A stretch of DNA of 16,635 bases from an uncultured Eubacteriales bacterium (GCA_900548615.1 URKW01000048.1:1-16635), one strand, 5' to 3'. Positions 1 to 7,989 are shown, numbered from the stretch's first letter. Numbers and translations: made by a program. Notes: a model not told the origin generated them from the sequence alone.

Positions 1-54
1 GCAGAACACCCATACGTTCTTGAACGCGCCGATATCAGCACTATTAAAAGCCAT
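1..54 (-). CDS. etfA: Electron transfer flavoprotein alpha subunit, N-terminal 18 codons (partial)
   Basis: Only the first 18 codons are in the window; the gene continues beyond position 1. The reading MAFNSADIGAFKNVWVFC ends in the KNVWVF(C/I) strand that opens clostridial EtfA proteins. The ATG at 54 is preceded by an AAGAAGGG ribosome site about 7-8 nt upstream. EtfA pairs with EtfB and carries FAD in its C-terminal domain, which is not visible here. It follows etfB on the same strand, as expected for an etfBA pair, but the two are separated by about 280 bp of hairpin-rich DNA, whereas the second etfBA pair in this window has a 15-nt gap. The identification rests on the short N-terminus plus the position after etfB and acdB. 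Confidence 0.75.
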   Translation of the reverse strand, partial: MAFNSADIGAFKNVWVFC

Positions 55-94
55 TATTTTGTATCCCTTCTTTAGATTTTCACAAGCATCATCG

Positions 95-329
95 TGAGCC
101 ACGGCTCAAAAGCCTCGCAGAGTTCGCGTCCGCAGACGCGAATCATTTGAATCATTTTTCCGGCGACATGTGCGTCGGAAAAATTCTTCTCGGCCAGCAA
201 GTGTGCCCAACGGGCGCGCGTACCCCAAGGGCACTTGTTCCGCTTCGCTCCACTGCGCAGTCGGCCGTGAACCCCACGCATGAAAACCTGTTTTCATGCG
301 CTTCACAAAAATGCTTGCATTTTTGTGAA
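95..329. repeat. Array of six consecutive hairpins between etfB and etfA
   Basis: The gap between etfB and etfA is filled by adjacent inverted repeats. Reading up the plus strand they are 95-100/103-108 (6 bp), 123-130/135-142 (8 bp), 155-162/176-183 (8 bp, CCG flanked by T and A runs), 198-208/229-237 (9 bp with a 2-nt bulge), 277-287/290-300 (11 bp, CGCATGAAAAC arms) and 302-314/317-329 (13 bp, TTCACAAAAATGC arms). The last two have 2-nt loops, so they are near-perfect palindromes that could also form cruciforms. Open frames crossing this DNA look like by-products. It may be a dispersed mosaic repeat that has landed in the operon, or an RNA element affecting etfA expression; the sequence alone does not decide. 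Confidence 0.75.
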
Positions 330-332
330 AGA

Positions 333-1133
333 TCAGATGATGTGCTTGGCCGCCAGAATGTCGGCCAGCTTGTCGGTGGTCTCCTTGCCGGAGCCTTCCA
401 GCATCATACCGGCGCCCTTCTGGGGGGGCGTAAAGGAGGTGAGAATGTTGGTGGGAGAACCGGCCAGACCGATGGTGCTCTTGTCGATCAGGGGGTGATC
501 CTTCAGCGTCTCATAGGTCATGGTGACCAGGGGCTTGGCGAAGCACTCCTCGATGCCGGAAACGGACATATAGCGGGGCTCGTTCAGCTCCTTGATGCAG
601 GTGATCATGCAGGGGGTCTTGACCTTGACGGTCATGTAACCGTCCTCCAGCATGCGCTTGACGGTGACGGTATTACCCTCCAGCTTGATATCACCGGCGT
701 AGGAGATCTGGGGCAGGTGCAGCTTCTCAGCGATCTGGGGGCCAACCTGAGCGGTGTCGCCGTCGATGGCCTGACGGCCGGCCAGAATGATATCGTCAGC
801 CTCGACACCGTAGGTGTCGATGGCGGCGGCGATGATCTGGGAGGTAGCGTAGGTGTCGGAGCCGCCGAACTCGCGGGCGGTGATGAGAACACCTTCGTCC
901 ACGCCCATAGCCATCAGCTCACGCAGCATGCCCTCTGCGGGAGGAGGACCCATGGTAAAGGCGATGACCTTGCAGCCCAGCTCGTCCTTGAGAGCCAAAG
1001 CGGCCTCGACGGCGTTCAGGTCGTCGGGGTTGATGATGGTCTGCATGGAAGCACGATCCAGCGTACCATCGGGATTCACGGCCACCTTACCGGAGGTATC
1101 GGGGACCTGCTTAACAGTGACAAAAATCTTCAT
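333..1133 (-). CDS. etfB: Electron transfer flavoprotein beta subunit (had operon copy)
   Basis: The 266-residue product is a full-length EtfB. It starts with MKIFVTVKQVPDTSG, typical of EtfB, and has the nucleotide-binding stretch GRQAIDGDTAQVGPQ at residues 119-133, a form common in clostridial electron-bifurcating Etfs. With EtfA it forms the FAD-containing partner of an acyl-CoA dehydrogenase; in clostridia such complexes can couple enoyl-CoA reduction by NADH to ferredoxin reduction. That bifurcation role is inferred from the family. An AAGGAGG ribosome site lies 10 nt before the ATG. The gene follows acdB by 19 nt, so the two are surely cotranscribed. It is clearly similar to the second EtfB at 13773-14561 but diverged, so the pair is not a recent duplicate. 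Confidence 0.93.
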   Translation of the reverse strand: MKIFVTVKQVPDTSGKVAVNPDGTLDRASMQTIINPDDLNAVEAALALKDELGCKVIAFTMGPPPAEGMLRELMAMGVDEGVLITAREFGGSDTYATSQIIAAAIDTYGVEADDIILAGRQAIDGDTAQVGPQIAEKLHLPQISYAGDIKLEGNTVTVKRMLEDGYMTVKVKTPCMITCIKELNEPRYMSVSGIEECFAKPLVTMTYETLKDHPLIDKSTIGLAGSPTNILTSFTPPQKGAGMMLEGSGKETTDKLADILAAKHII

Positions 1134-1152
1134 ATTTCTCGTACCTCCTTGC

Positions 1153-2295
1153 TTACTTCAGCAGATTGCCGGCGATGACCATCTGCTGCACCTGAGAGGT
1201 GCCCTCGTAGATGGTGGTGATGCGGGCGTCGCGGTAGATGCGCTCCACCTTGTACTCGCGGATATAGCCGTAACCGCCGTGGATCTGCACGGCCTTGTAG
1301 GCGCAGCGGTTGGCGGCCTCGGCGGCGAAGTACTTGGCGATGGAGCAGGCGGAGCTGGCCTCGGGACTATTGGCGTCCTTCAGCACAGCGGCGTGATACA
1401 CCAGCTGACGGGCGGCTTCCACGTCGGCGGCCATGTCGGCCAGCATGAAGCTGATGCCCTGGAAGTCGGCGATGCGGCGGCCGAACTGCTTACGCTCCTT
1501 GGCGTACTTGACGGCCTCGTCCAGCGCGGACTGAGCGATGCCCACGGACTGGGCGGCAATGCCCAGACGGCCGCCGTCCAGCGTCTTCATGGCGATCTGG
1601 AAGCCCTTATGCAGCGGACCCACCAGGCAGTCCTTGGAAACACGGACATCCTCCAGCACCAGGTCGCAGGTGGGATAGCCGTTGATGCCCATCTTCTTCT
1701 CGTGCGCACCCAGAGACACGCCAGGGAGCTTCATGTCCACCACGAACATGGAGATTCCCTTGCTGCCCTTGGCGGTCAGGTCGGTCTTGGCGAACACCAC
1801 GGCCCAGTCGGCCATGGGAGCGCCGGAGATGAAGCACTTGCGGCCGTTGATGATGAAGTCGTCCCCGTCGGCGATGGCGGTGGTGGTGGTGCCGCCGGCA
1901 TCGGAGCCCGCACCGGGCTCGGTCAGGCCGAACACCATGATCTTCTCGCCGCTGGCCACGGCAGGCAGGTACTTCTGCTTCTGAGCCTCATTGCCGCCCA
2001 GCAGCAGCGGGCCGCCGCCCAGAGAGTTGGAGGTGTTGGCGTAGATGGACAGCACCGCGTCCACGCGAGCCAGTTCCTCTACCATCAGGGCATAGGTCAG
2101 GCTGTCGGCACCGGCGCCGCCGTACTCCTTGGGAATCTTGACACCCATGAAGCCGTAACGGGCCATCTTCTTGTGCATATCCCAGTTGAATTCGCCGGTC
2201 TCGTCCAGCTCGTCCTGGATCTCCTTGGTGAATTCCGTCTCCGCGAACTGGCGGAACAGCTTGCGCTGCATCTCGTGCTTCTTGTCGAGAATCAT
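1153..2295 (-). CDS. acdB: Acyl-CoA dehydrogenase (enoyl-CoA reducing, had operon)
   Basis: This 380-residue protein has the usual length and layout of a short-chain acyl-CoA dehydrogenase: an N-terminal helical domain with EYGGAGADSLTY, the FAD/substrate motif GLTEPGAGSDAGG in the middle beta domain, KERKQFGRRI, and the C-terminal GGYGYIREY...YEGTSQ. E364 in YEGTS is the expected catalytic base. In reductive Stickland pathways the homologous enzyme, with EtfBA, reduces the 2-enoyl-CoA made by the dehydratase to a saturated acyl-CoA. The start has an AGGAGG site 7 nt upstream. It lies 34 nt after ldhA and 19 nt before etfB. The acyl chain (isocaproyl, aryl-propionyl or other) cannot be read from the sequence. 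Confidence 0.93.
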   Translation of the reverse strand: MILDKKHEMQRKLFRQFAETEFTKEIQDELDETGEFNWDMHKKMARYGFMGVKIPKEYGGAGADSLTYALMVEELARVDAVLSIYANTSNSLGGGPLLLGGNEAQKQKYLPAVASGEKIMVFGLTEPGAGSDAGGTTTTAIADGDDFIINGRKCFISGAPMADWAVVFAKTDLTAKGSKGISMFVVDMKLPGVSLGAHEKKMGINGYPTCDLVLEDVRVSKDCLVGPLHKGFQIAMKTLDGGRLGIAAQSVGIAQSALDEAVKYAKERKQFGRRIADFQGISFMLADMAADVEAARQLVYHAAVLKDANSPEASSACSIAKYFAAEAANRCAYKAVQIHGGYGYIREYKVERIYRDARITTIYEGTSQVQQMVIAGNLLK

Positions 2296-2329
2296 TCGTT
2301 TTCCTCCTATTATTACTTAATTCATTGAC

Positions 2330-3331
2330 TCAGCAGGGGATCTCGTGGCTGGACTTACCGGTGGTCAGGATCTCGTGGATGCTGTCGATGCCGCAGCGAG
2401 CCATGGACTCGGCGGCTTCCTCGGTAAAGAACGCCATGTGGGGGGTGTGATACACGTTCACGAAGGAACGCAGGTACTTCAGCTTGAAGTAGGGCATGCC
2501 GGGGGTCTTGATAATATCGTCGTTGTGGGGAACGTGGATGATGCCGGTCTCGCCGGGGAAGGCGTCCATAAACAGAGCGCCGATCTTCTCGGTCTCCACG
2601 CCCTCGATGATGGCGTCAATGTCCACCAGCTCGCCCCGGGCGTTGTCGATCAGCACCACGCCGTCCTTCATCTTGGAAAGGGCCTCGCGGTTGATCATGC
2701 CGGTGGTCTCCGGCAGCAGGGGAGTATGGATGGTGATGATGTCGCTTTCACGATACAGCGTGTCCAGATCCACGTACTCGGCGTATTGGCGAACGGCGTC
2801 GTTCTGGTACACGTCGTTGGCCAGGATGCGGCAGCCGAAGCCGCTGAGGCACTTGATAACGGTATAGCCGATCTTGCCGGTGCCCATAACGCCGACGGTC
2901 ATGGTGCGCAGCTCGCGGCCCATCTTGCCCTTCAGGGTAAAGTCGTTGTCGTTGGTGTTGTACAGGGCCTTCTTGAACTTGCGGATGCACATGAGAATGG
3001 CCATGACGGTGTATTCCGCCACACCGTTGGGCGCGTAAGCGCCGTTGCACAGACGGAAGCCCAGAGAGCGGGCATAGTCGCAGTTCATGTGGTTGTAGCC
3101 CACGCAGCGGCTGGCCAGCACCTTGACGCCGTAGCCCTGCAGCTCGTCCAGCACCTCGTTGCAGTAGTTGGACTGGCCCAGCGTGGTGACGCCGTCGCAG
3201 CCAACGGCCATGTTGGCGGTGGTGGGATCCAGATTGGCGGGGGTGGAGATCAACTCAATGCCGTACTCCTTGCACAGAGCTTCAATAACGGGCTTTTCGT
3301 CGGGACGCACTTCATAAGCAGCGATCTTCAT
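2330..3331 (-). CDS. ldhA: (R)-2-hydroxyacid dehydrogenase, NAD-dependent
   Basis: This 333-residue D-isomer-specific 2-hydroxyacid dehydrogenase would reduce a 2-oxoacid to the (R)-2-hydroxyacid that feeds the CoA-transferase. The Rossmann motif GTGKIG is at residues 150-155, with an acidic D173 (ANDVYQ) at the end of the next strand, which favours NAD over NADP. The catalytic triad is visible as R232 (DNARGELVD), E261 (MDAFPGET) and H298 (HTPHMAF). I chose the ATG at 3331 because AAGGAG sits 6 nt upstream and MKIAAYEVRP matches the usual family start; an in-frame start at 3394 adds 21 atypical residues. The gene lies between hadA and acdB, as expected for a Stickland reductive branch. Comparison is to C. 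difficile LdhA and 2-hydroxyglutarate dehydrogenases; the exact substrate is unknown. Confidence 0.9.
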   Translation of the reverse strand: MKIAAYEVRPDEKPVIEALCKEYGIELISTPANLDPTTANMAVGCDGVTTLGQSNYCNEVLDELQGYGVKVLASRCVGYNHMNCDYARSLGFRLCNGAYAPNGVAEYTVMAILMCIRKFKKALYNTNDNDFTLKGKMGRELRTMTVGVMGTGKIGYTVIKCLSGFGCRILANDVYQNDAVRQYAEYVDLDTLYRESDIITIHTPLLPETTGMINREALSKMKDGVVLIDNARGELVDIDAIIEGVETEKIGALFMDAFPGETGIIHVPHNDDIIKTPGMPYFKLKYLRSFVNVYHTPHMAFFTEEAAESMARCGIDSIHEILTTGKSSHEIPC

Positions 3332-3420
3332 ATTTTTCTCCTTTTCCGGCATGGCCGTCCGCCGCTCCTCAACAGCGGACAGCGCGCGTTTCATTTCCTA
3401 CTTTTCCGTTTTTGGTTGGC

Positions 3421-4665
3421 TTAGTCCTTCAGGGCGGGATCCATGGCGGCGGCGTCGCCGGCGGCGATCATGGCGGCCACCTGCTCGTCGGTATAGCCCA
3501 GCTTCTTCAGGATCTCCTCCGTCTGCTCACCCAGATACGGGCCGCGGTTGTAGGGAGGCAGGGGAGTCTCTTCGAACATGACGGGAGGACGCACCATGGT
3601 GCGCTTGGCGCCGTTGGGGTACTCCATCTCATAGAAGCAGTCGGAGGCCCAGGCCTGCTTATCCACCAGCAGCTGATCCCAGGTCTGGGCGATAGCGTAG
3701 GGCAGGTCGTTGGCGTCCATCAGGGCGCACCACTCGTCCAGGGTACGGGTTGCCATCTCGGCCACCAGGAAGTCATAGAACTCCTCGATGTTGGCCTGCA
3801 GGTTGGTCTGGGGGTAGTAGCGGGGATCCTCGGCCATCTCGGGGTGGCCGATGGCGCGCATGAAGATGGGATAATGGCGGTTGTACTGGGGCATGGCGAT
3901 CTGGAGCCACTTGTTGTCCTTGGTCTTGTGGGCCACCACCAGCGGGTTGGGCAAGGTGCGGCGGGACAGAGGGAACTGGGTGGCGGGGTCGCCGTACTGG
4001 TTGGACTGGAGCATCAGGGACACGTCCCAGATGGCGCTGTGGAACAGGGAGACCACCACGCGGTCGCCCTGACCGGTCTGCTTGGCGCGGTACAGGGCCG
4101 CCAGCACGCCGGAGGCCAGATACAGGCCCACCTGATGGTCGCCAAAGCCGGCGATGGTCAGCATGGGCAAGGAGTCCTTGTCAAACAGGGTGCCCAGCAC
4201 GCCGCCGCGGGCAAAGAAGGCGGTGAAGTCGAAGCCGGGGAGATCCTTGTCGGGGCCCTTTTCGCCGTAGCCGGAGACGAAGCCGTACACCAGCGCGGGA
4301 TACTTGGCGTGGAGGGTGTCGTAGTCCAGACCCGCCTTCTTCAAGGGGTTCTGACGCCAGTTGGTGATGAAAATGTCGGCACCGGCGATCAGCTTCTCCA
4401 GGGCCTCGCGGCCGGCGGGAGACTTGGTATTCAGAGCGATGCAGGTCTTGTTGGCGTTTTCCAGATCGTAGGTGGTGTTTTCCTTCTGATCCTGAGGACG
4501 GCCCTCGTTAACGGCGGTGTAGCGCAGGGGGTCGCCTGCGGGAGCCTCGATCTTGATGACCTCGGCGCCCAGATCGGCCAGAAAGCGTGCGCAGCAGGGA
4601 GCGGCAATGAAGGTGGCCAGCTCGACGACCTTGATGCCCTCCAGCGGGCGTTTGATCTCACTCAT
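3421..4665 (-). CDS. hadA: Family III (CaiB/BaiF) CoA-transferase for 2-hydroxyacids
   Basis: The 414-residue product has the standard length of CaiB/BaiF enzymes. It opens with RPLEGIKVVELATFIAAP, has LADLGAEVIKIE at residues 29-40, and the expected catalytic aspartate D146 in LPGFDFTAFFARGG, the signature of the HadA/FldA group. Such enzymes move CoA from an acyl-CoA end product onto the (R)-2-hydroxyacid through an enzyme-bound aspartyl-CoA anhydride. The ATG at 4665 follows an AGGAGG site by 10 nt. The gene lies 35 nt after hadC and 89 nt before ldhA. A family III transferase argues for a HadA/FldA-type pathway rather than the glutamate route, which uses the two-subunit GctAB enzyme. Leucine versus aromatic substrate is not resolved. 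Confidence 0.9.
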   Translation of the reverse strand: MSEIKRPLEGIKVVELATFIAAPCCARFLADLGAEVIKIEAPAGDPLRYTAVNEGRPQDQKENTTYDLENANKTCIALNTKSPAGREALEKLIAGADIFITNWRQNPLKKAGLDYDTLHAKYPALVYGFVSGYGEKGPDKDLPGFDFTAFFARGGVLGTLFDKDSLPMLTIAGFGDHQVGLYLASGVLAALYRAKQTGQGDRVVVSLFHSAIWDVSLMLQSNQYGDPATQFPLSRRTLPNPLVVAHKTKDNKWLQIAMPQYNRHYPIFMRAIGHPEMAEDPRYYPQTNLQANIEEFYDFLVAEMATRTLDEWCALMDANDLPYAIAQTWDQLLVDKQAWASDCFYEMEYPNGAKRTMVRPPVMFEETPLPPYNRGPYLGEQTEEILKKLGYTDEQVAAMIAAGDAAAMDPALKD

Positions 4666-4700
4666 GGGTTAGGTTCCTCCTATATTGTTTTTTTGCGTAA

Positions 4701-5819
4701 TTACATGGTCAGCATGTCGCGGAAGGTCTCGATATTGGTGCGGGCCTGCTCGAACTGCACCATCTGGCGGTCGATCTCCACCACGGTGACGGGAATGCCG
4801 GCGGCCTCGCAGGCCTTCTTGATCATCACGTAGTCGAATTCCTCGGGGTCGCAGAACTTGGTGAGAGCCACCAGCACGCCCTTGGCATTGCGGGCCTTGG
4901 CGGTGTCCACGATCCACTGGACGCGGGGCTTGGCGGCGTTGTAGAGCACGGAGCAGTTGTCCATATCGGCGAACTTCTGGGCCAGGGCGGTGAGAGCGTC
5001 GTCACCGGCGGGCACGTCGGTGCGGTACTGACGGGACTGGGCGGCCACGTCGTCCGCCACGATGTGCAGGTCCAGATCGTCCAGAATGGCGTTGAAGCCG
5101 GGCGCGTCGGTGAGAATGCCGGACAGCAGGATGGGGGTCTTTTCGGCGGCGGGGGTCTGAGCCTCCAGCGCGGCGTTCAGTTCCTCGATGAGGGCGGTGT
5201 GCTCCTCCTTGGTCATGAAGAAGGCGGACTTGAAGGCGTCGCTGCGCTGCTGCGCGGTGACCTCGGGGTGCTTTGCCAGCACCTCGTCCAGCTTCCGCAT
5301 GGCGGCGTTGTGGCGGTTATAGAGGGCGTTGGACTGGGCCAGCTTGGCATCGTCAAACTTGCCGCCCAGCTTCTCCAGGTCGCGGATCACGCGCTCGTAG
5401 CCGGCTTTGGTGAAGGCCACGCCGTAGGCGGGCTTGCGGTTCTGAGGATAGGTCATGGGGATGAAGGGGATGGAGGGCACGGCATACTTCCAGTTCTCGC
5501 CCATGGTTTTCAGGGTGTCGCACAGGGAGGGGATGACGATGGCGGACGCGCCGTCATACGCGCCGTTGATGCCCAGCTCCAGCGCGGACTGGACGATGGA
5601 GCACAGGAAGGCGGGGCAGTATTCCTTGGCCCGGCGCAGCTCGGTATCCGCGCCCCAGGCACCCATGGGGACGAAGCCCGTGGAGTGGATCAGCTCGTCG
5701 GGGGTGTAGACGGGAGCGCACAGCACGATCTTCTTGCCCTGGGCCAGATACTTGTCCATCTGTGCCTTGGGGTTGGCGGCTGCTTCATGCAGCTTGACAA
5801 ACAGTTCATTGGTGGTCAT
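4701..5819 (-). CDS. hadC: 2-hydroxyacyl-CoA dehydratase, beta-type subunit
   Basis: This 372-residue protein belongs to the HgdB/FldC/HadC family (2-hydroxyglutaryl-CoA dehydratase D-component) and matches the roughly 375 residues of known HadC and FldC. Cysteines able to bind the [4Fe-4S] cluster appear at C34 (LCAPVYTP), C68 and C73 (EYCPAFLCS), C100 (LCDTLK) and late in the protein at KFCDPEEFDY. With HadB it removes water from (R)-2-hydroxyacyl-CoA through a ketyl radical started by one electron from the activator. The ATG at 5819 comes two bases after the hadB stop, and its AAAGGAG site lies inside the end of hadB, so translation of the two subunits is probably coupled. Confidence 0.93.
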   Translation of the reverse strand: MTTNELFVKLHEAAANPKAQMDKYLAQGKKIVLCAPVYTPDELIHSTGFVPMGAWGADTELRRAKEYCPAFLCSIVQSALELGINGAYDGASAIVIPSLCDTLKTMGENWKYAVPSIPFIPMTYPQNRKPAYGVAFTKAGYERVIRDLEKLGGKFDDAKLAQSNALYNRHNAAMRKLDEVLAKHPEVTAQQRSDAFKSAFFMTKEEHTALIEELNAALEAQTPAAEKTPILLSGILTDAPGFNAILDDLDLHIVADDVAAQSRQYRTDVPAGDDALTALAQKFADMDNCSVLYNAAKPRVQWIVDTAKARNAKGVLVALTKFCDPEEFDYVMIKKACEAAGIPVTVVEIDRQMVQFEQARTNIETFRDMLTM

Positions 5820-5821
5820 GT

Positions 5822-7066
5822 TCAGTTGGCTCCTTTCTGCTCTTTGTTGGCTTCCATGATCTCCATGAGGCCCTGCACGCGGGTGTCATACTGCGCCTCG
5901 GAGAAGTTGCGGGGATCGGCCTGATCGCCGTCGAAGCTGGCCACGGGAATGTCGCAGGCCTTGCCCACCTGACGGCCCATCTCGTACATGAAGCCGCTCC
6001 ACAGCTTGCAGGAACGGTTGGTGTGGATCAGCATGCCCTCCACATGGTTGTCCTTGCACAGCTTGATGCGCTTGTCGCGGGACTTTTCCAGATTGATGGC
6101 GTTGGGCACGGAGCAGTAGGCCTTGATCATGCCCTCGAAGGAGTCGTAATCATAGCCGAAGGCGTCGGCATAGATGGTGGTGACCATGTTGATGCCCCGG
6201 GACTTCAGGCCGGTGCTGGTAGCACGCAGGTAGGGCCAGCAGGCGATACCCTCGAACAGAATGCGGTACTTCTCCTCCGTGCGGAAGGTGGAGGTGCCGT
6301 TCTTGTGGTTTTCCATGTACTCCTTGTACAGAGTCTCCATGGCGTCGCCGGAACACTCCTTGCCCCGGGCGGTGACCATGACGGCCATGTGGTTCAGCAG
6401 GTCGAAGCCGTTAAAGGGGGAGGGAACGTACTTGGCGCAGCCGGTAGCGGCCAGCCAGGCGCGGGAGGCGCGGCAGCTGAAGCCGGTGACCTGCTGGAAC
6501 TTATCGTCGTCCCACTTCAGGTGGAACAGGCTTTCCAGCTGATGTACCACATCCCAGAACTGGGCGGAGACGTACTGCACCTGCGCGTCGGACACGTCAT
6601 AATCGGGATTGAAAGGAATGTCCAGCAGGATCATGGGGATGTTCAGCTCGCGCGCCAGATTCTCGTACCACTTGATCATGCAGTTGCAGATGTTGTTGCA
6701 GCACAGCACCACATCGGGCATGGCCACATCCTGCTCGGGGCAGGATTTCAGCTTGGCGTAGGCCATGGAGATACGGGCGTAGGCGCAGATGTCATTGGAG
6801 TAGCCATCGGCCTCCGCCACGTTGCACATACGCTCACCGGCGCCGCGTGCGGCGATACCGGCGGCCTGATTCTCCGGATATACGGTGGCGATGCCCAGGG
6901 TCTCCGGGATCTCCACAGGGAAGTTGCTGGATACCCATGCCACGGGGATGCCGTTCTTCTTGGCCTCGATGGCGTCCACAAAGGCGTCAGCGGCGATCTT
7001 GCCCAGCTTATACTTGGCGGAATTGGGATCCACCGGACGAGGGGCCTTTTTCACTTCTTCTGCCAT
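5822..7066 (-). CDS. hadB: 2-hydroxyacyl-CoA dehydratase, alpha-type subunit
   Basis: This 414-residue protein fits the HadB/FldB subunits of about 408 residues and is shorter than the roughly 477-residue HgdA of glutamate fermenters. The core reads LCCNNICNCMIKWYENLA (residues 121-138), followed by IPMILLDIPFN, both typical of the family, and a late cysteine C353 in HTNRSCKLWS that should bind the cluster. It is rich in cysteine overall (15 residues), as expected for an oxygen-sensitive iron-sulfur enzyme. The start has AAGGAGG 7 nt upstream. It follows hadI by 60 nt and runs directly into hadC. The role is the alpha half of the radical dehydratase; the substrate is uncertain. Confidence 0.94.
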   Translation of the reverse strand: MAEEVKKAPRPVDPNSAKYKLGKIAADAFVDAIEAKKNGIPVAWVSSNFPVEIPETLGIATVYPENQAAGIAARGAGERMCNVAEADGYSNDICAYARISMAYAKLKSCPEQDVAMPDVVLCCNNICNCMIKWYENLARELNIPMILLDIPFNPDYDVSDAQVQYVSAQFWDVVHQLESLFHLKWDDDKFQQVTGFSCRASRAWLAATGCAKYVPSPFNGFDLLNHMAVMVTARGKECSGDAMETLYKEYMENHKNGTSTFRTEEKYRILFEGIACWPYLRATSTGLKSRGINMVTTIYADAFGYDYDSFEGMIKAYCSVPNAINLEKSRDKRIKLCKDNHVEGMLIHTNRSCKLWSGFMYEMGRQVGKACDIPVASFDGDQADPRNFSEAQYDTRVQGLMEIMEANKEQKGAN

Positions 7067-7126
7067 GTTTGTTCCTCCTTGTTTTCTGTCCTCATTTATA
7101 ATTATGTGTCTTACTCACTTGCTCAC

Positions 7127-7903
7127 TTATTTGCTGGCCTGCTTCCAGGCGTACAGGGCCGCGCCGATGGCACCGAAATACTGGGCCAGCGGGTCGTAGG
7201 AGATCTCTACGTCCAGCGCCTGCGCCATATAGCGGCGTACCGCCTCGTTGCGAGCCACGCCGCCGGACATACACACACGCTCCACGATACCGGCCCGGCG
7301 GGCAAGAGACGCCACGCGGGTGGCAACGCTCTGGCAGATACCGGCCACCAGATCGGGCCGCCTGGTGCCGTTGGCCAGCTGGCTGATGACCTCGGACTCG
7401 GCAAACACCGTGCAGGTGCTGGAGATGGCGGCGGGGGTGTCGCTCTCGGCGGCGATGGCGCCCAGATCGTCGATATCCAGCCGCAGAATGTTGGCCATGA
7501 CCTCCAGAAACCGGCCGGTTCCGGCGGCGCACTTGTCGTTCATGATGAAGTTGCTCATGCGGCCCTCCGGGGTCAGGGAGATGATCTTGGCGTCCTGACC
7601 GCCAATGTCGATGACCGTCCGCAGATCGGGGAACACGAACCGGCCCCCCAGCGCGTGGCAGGTCAGCTCGCTGACCTCGCCGTCGGCGCCCTCAAACTTA
7701 TTGCGGCCATAGCCGGTGACGATGACGCGGGCCATGTCGGCACGGGTCAGACCGCTCTCCTGCCACAGCTCTGTCAGGGCGTCCTCCGGGCCGTCAGTGC
7801 CCAGACCGCCCAGCTGTAAGCTCCTGGCGGTGATGGACGCGCCATCCTGCAATATCACACACTTGGAGGTGGTGGAACCGATATCAATGCCCAGCGTGTA
7901 CAT
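7127..7903 (-). CDS. hadI: 2-hydroxyacyl-CoA dehydratase activator (archerase ATPase)
   Basis: The 258-residue product is a BcrAD/BadFG (ASKHA-fold) ATPase that injects one high-energy electron into HadBC at the cost of ATP. Motifs appear in order: phosphate 1 GIDIGSTTSK (residues 5-14), VIDIGGQDAK (97-106), NDKCAAGTGRF (122-132), STCTVFAESEVIS and the adenosine loop SGGVARN (213-219). C125 and C164 correspond to the two cysteines per subunit that hold the bridging [4Fe-4S] cluster of the homodimer. I chose the ATG at 7903, with AAAGGAG 8 nt upstream and the motif starting four residues in; a longer frame to 8005 would run over the promoter. It is the first gene of the operon, unlike C. difficile, where it lies between hadA and hadB. 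Confidence 0.95.
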   Translation of the reverse strand: MYTLGIDIGSTTSKCVILQDGASITARSLQLGGLGTDGPEDALTELWQESGLTRADMARVIVTGYGRNKFEGADGEVSELTCHALGGRFVFPDLRTVIDIGGQDAKIISLTPEGRMSNFIMNDKCAAGTGRFLEVMANILRLDIDDLGAIAAESDTPAAISSTCTVFAESEVISQLANGTRRPDLVAGICQSVATRVASLARRAGIVERVCMSGGVARNEAVRRYMAQALDVEISYDPLAQYFGAIGAALYAWKQASK

Positions 7904-7937
7904 GAAGTGCGCTCCTTTCCGCGGCGCAATGCCGCCA

Positions 7938-7952
7938 ACTGGTCTTACCAGT
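7938..7952. promoter_or_regulatory. Perfect palindrome at the had operon start site, FadR/GntR-like
   Basis: ACTGGTCTTACCAGT has 6-bp arms around a 3-bp centre. It begins 8 bp downstream of the -10 hexamer and so lies over or just after the predicted transcription start. The core TGGTNNNACCA matches the operator pattern of the FadR subfamily of GntR regulators, which often sense acyl-CoAs or 2-hydroxyacids. No gntR gene is in the window, so the regulator is not identified. Confidence 0.5.
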
Positions 7953-7960
7953 GTAATTCT

Positions 7961-7989
7961 ATTATAGGGTCTTGTGAAATTTGTGTCAA
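7961..7989 (-). promoter_or_regulatory. Consensus sigma-A promoter of the had operon
   Basis: On the minus strand TTGACA (7984-7989) is followed by a 17-bp spacer and TATAAT (7961-7966), a full match to the consensus. The predicted start is near 7954, giving a leader of about 50 nt before hadI. A second weaker candidate lies upstream, with TATAAT at 8027-8032 and TTGCTC at 8051-8056. A perfect promoter fits a highly expressed fermentation operon. Confidence 0.85.

Noticed and set aside
72..306. Two overlapping minus-strand frames of 66 and 69 residues in the etfB-etfA gap
   Set aside because: They run across the hairpin array, overlap one another in different frames, have no convincing ribosome site and give Arg- and Trp-rich protein typical of non-coding repeat DNA.
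147..7819. Long plus-strand open frames of 266-598 residues opposite the had operon
   Set aside because: They are rich in Gly, His, Val, Leu and Gln, show no known motif, lack ribosome sites and mirror well-supported minus-strand genes. This is the usual shadow of GC-biased codons.
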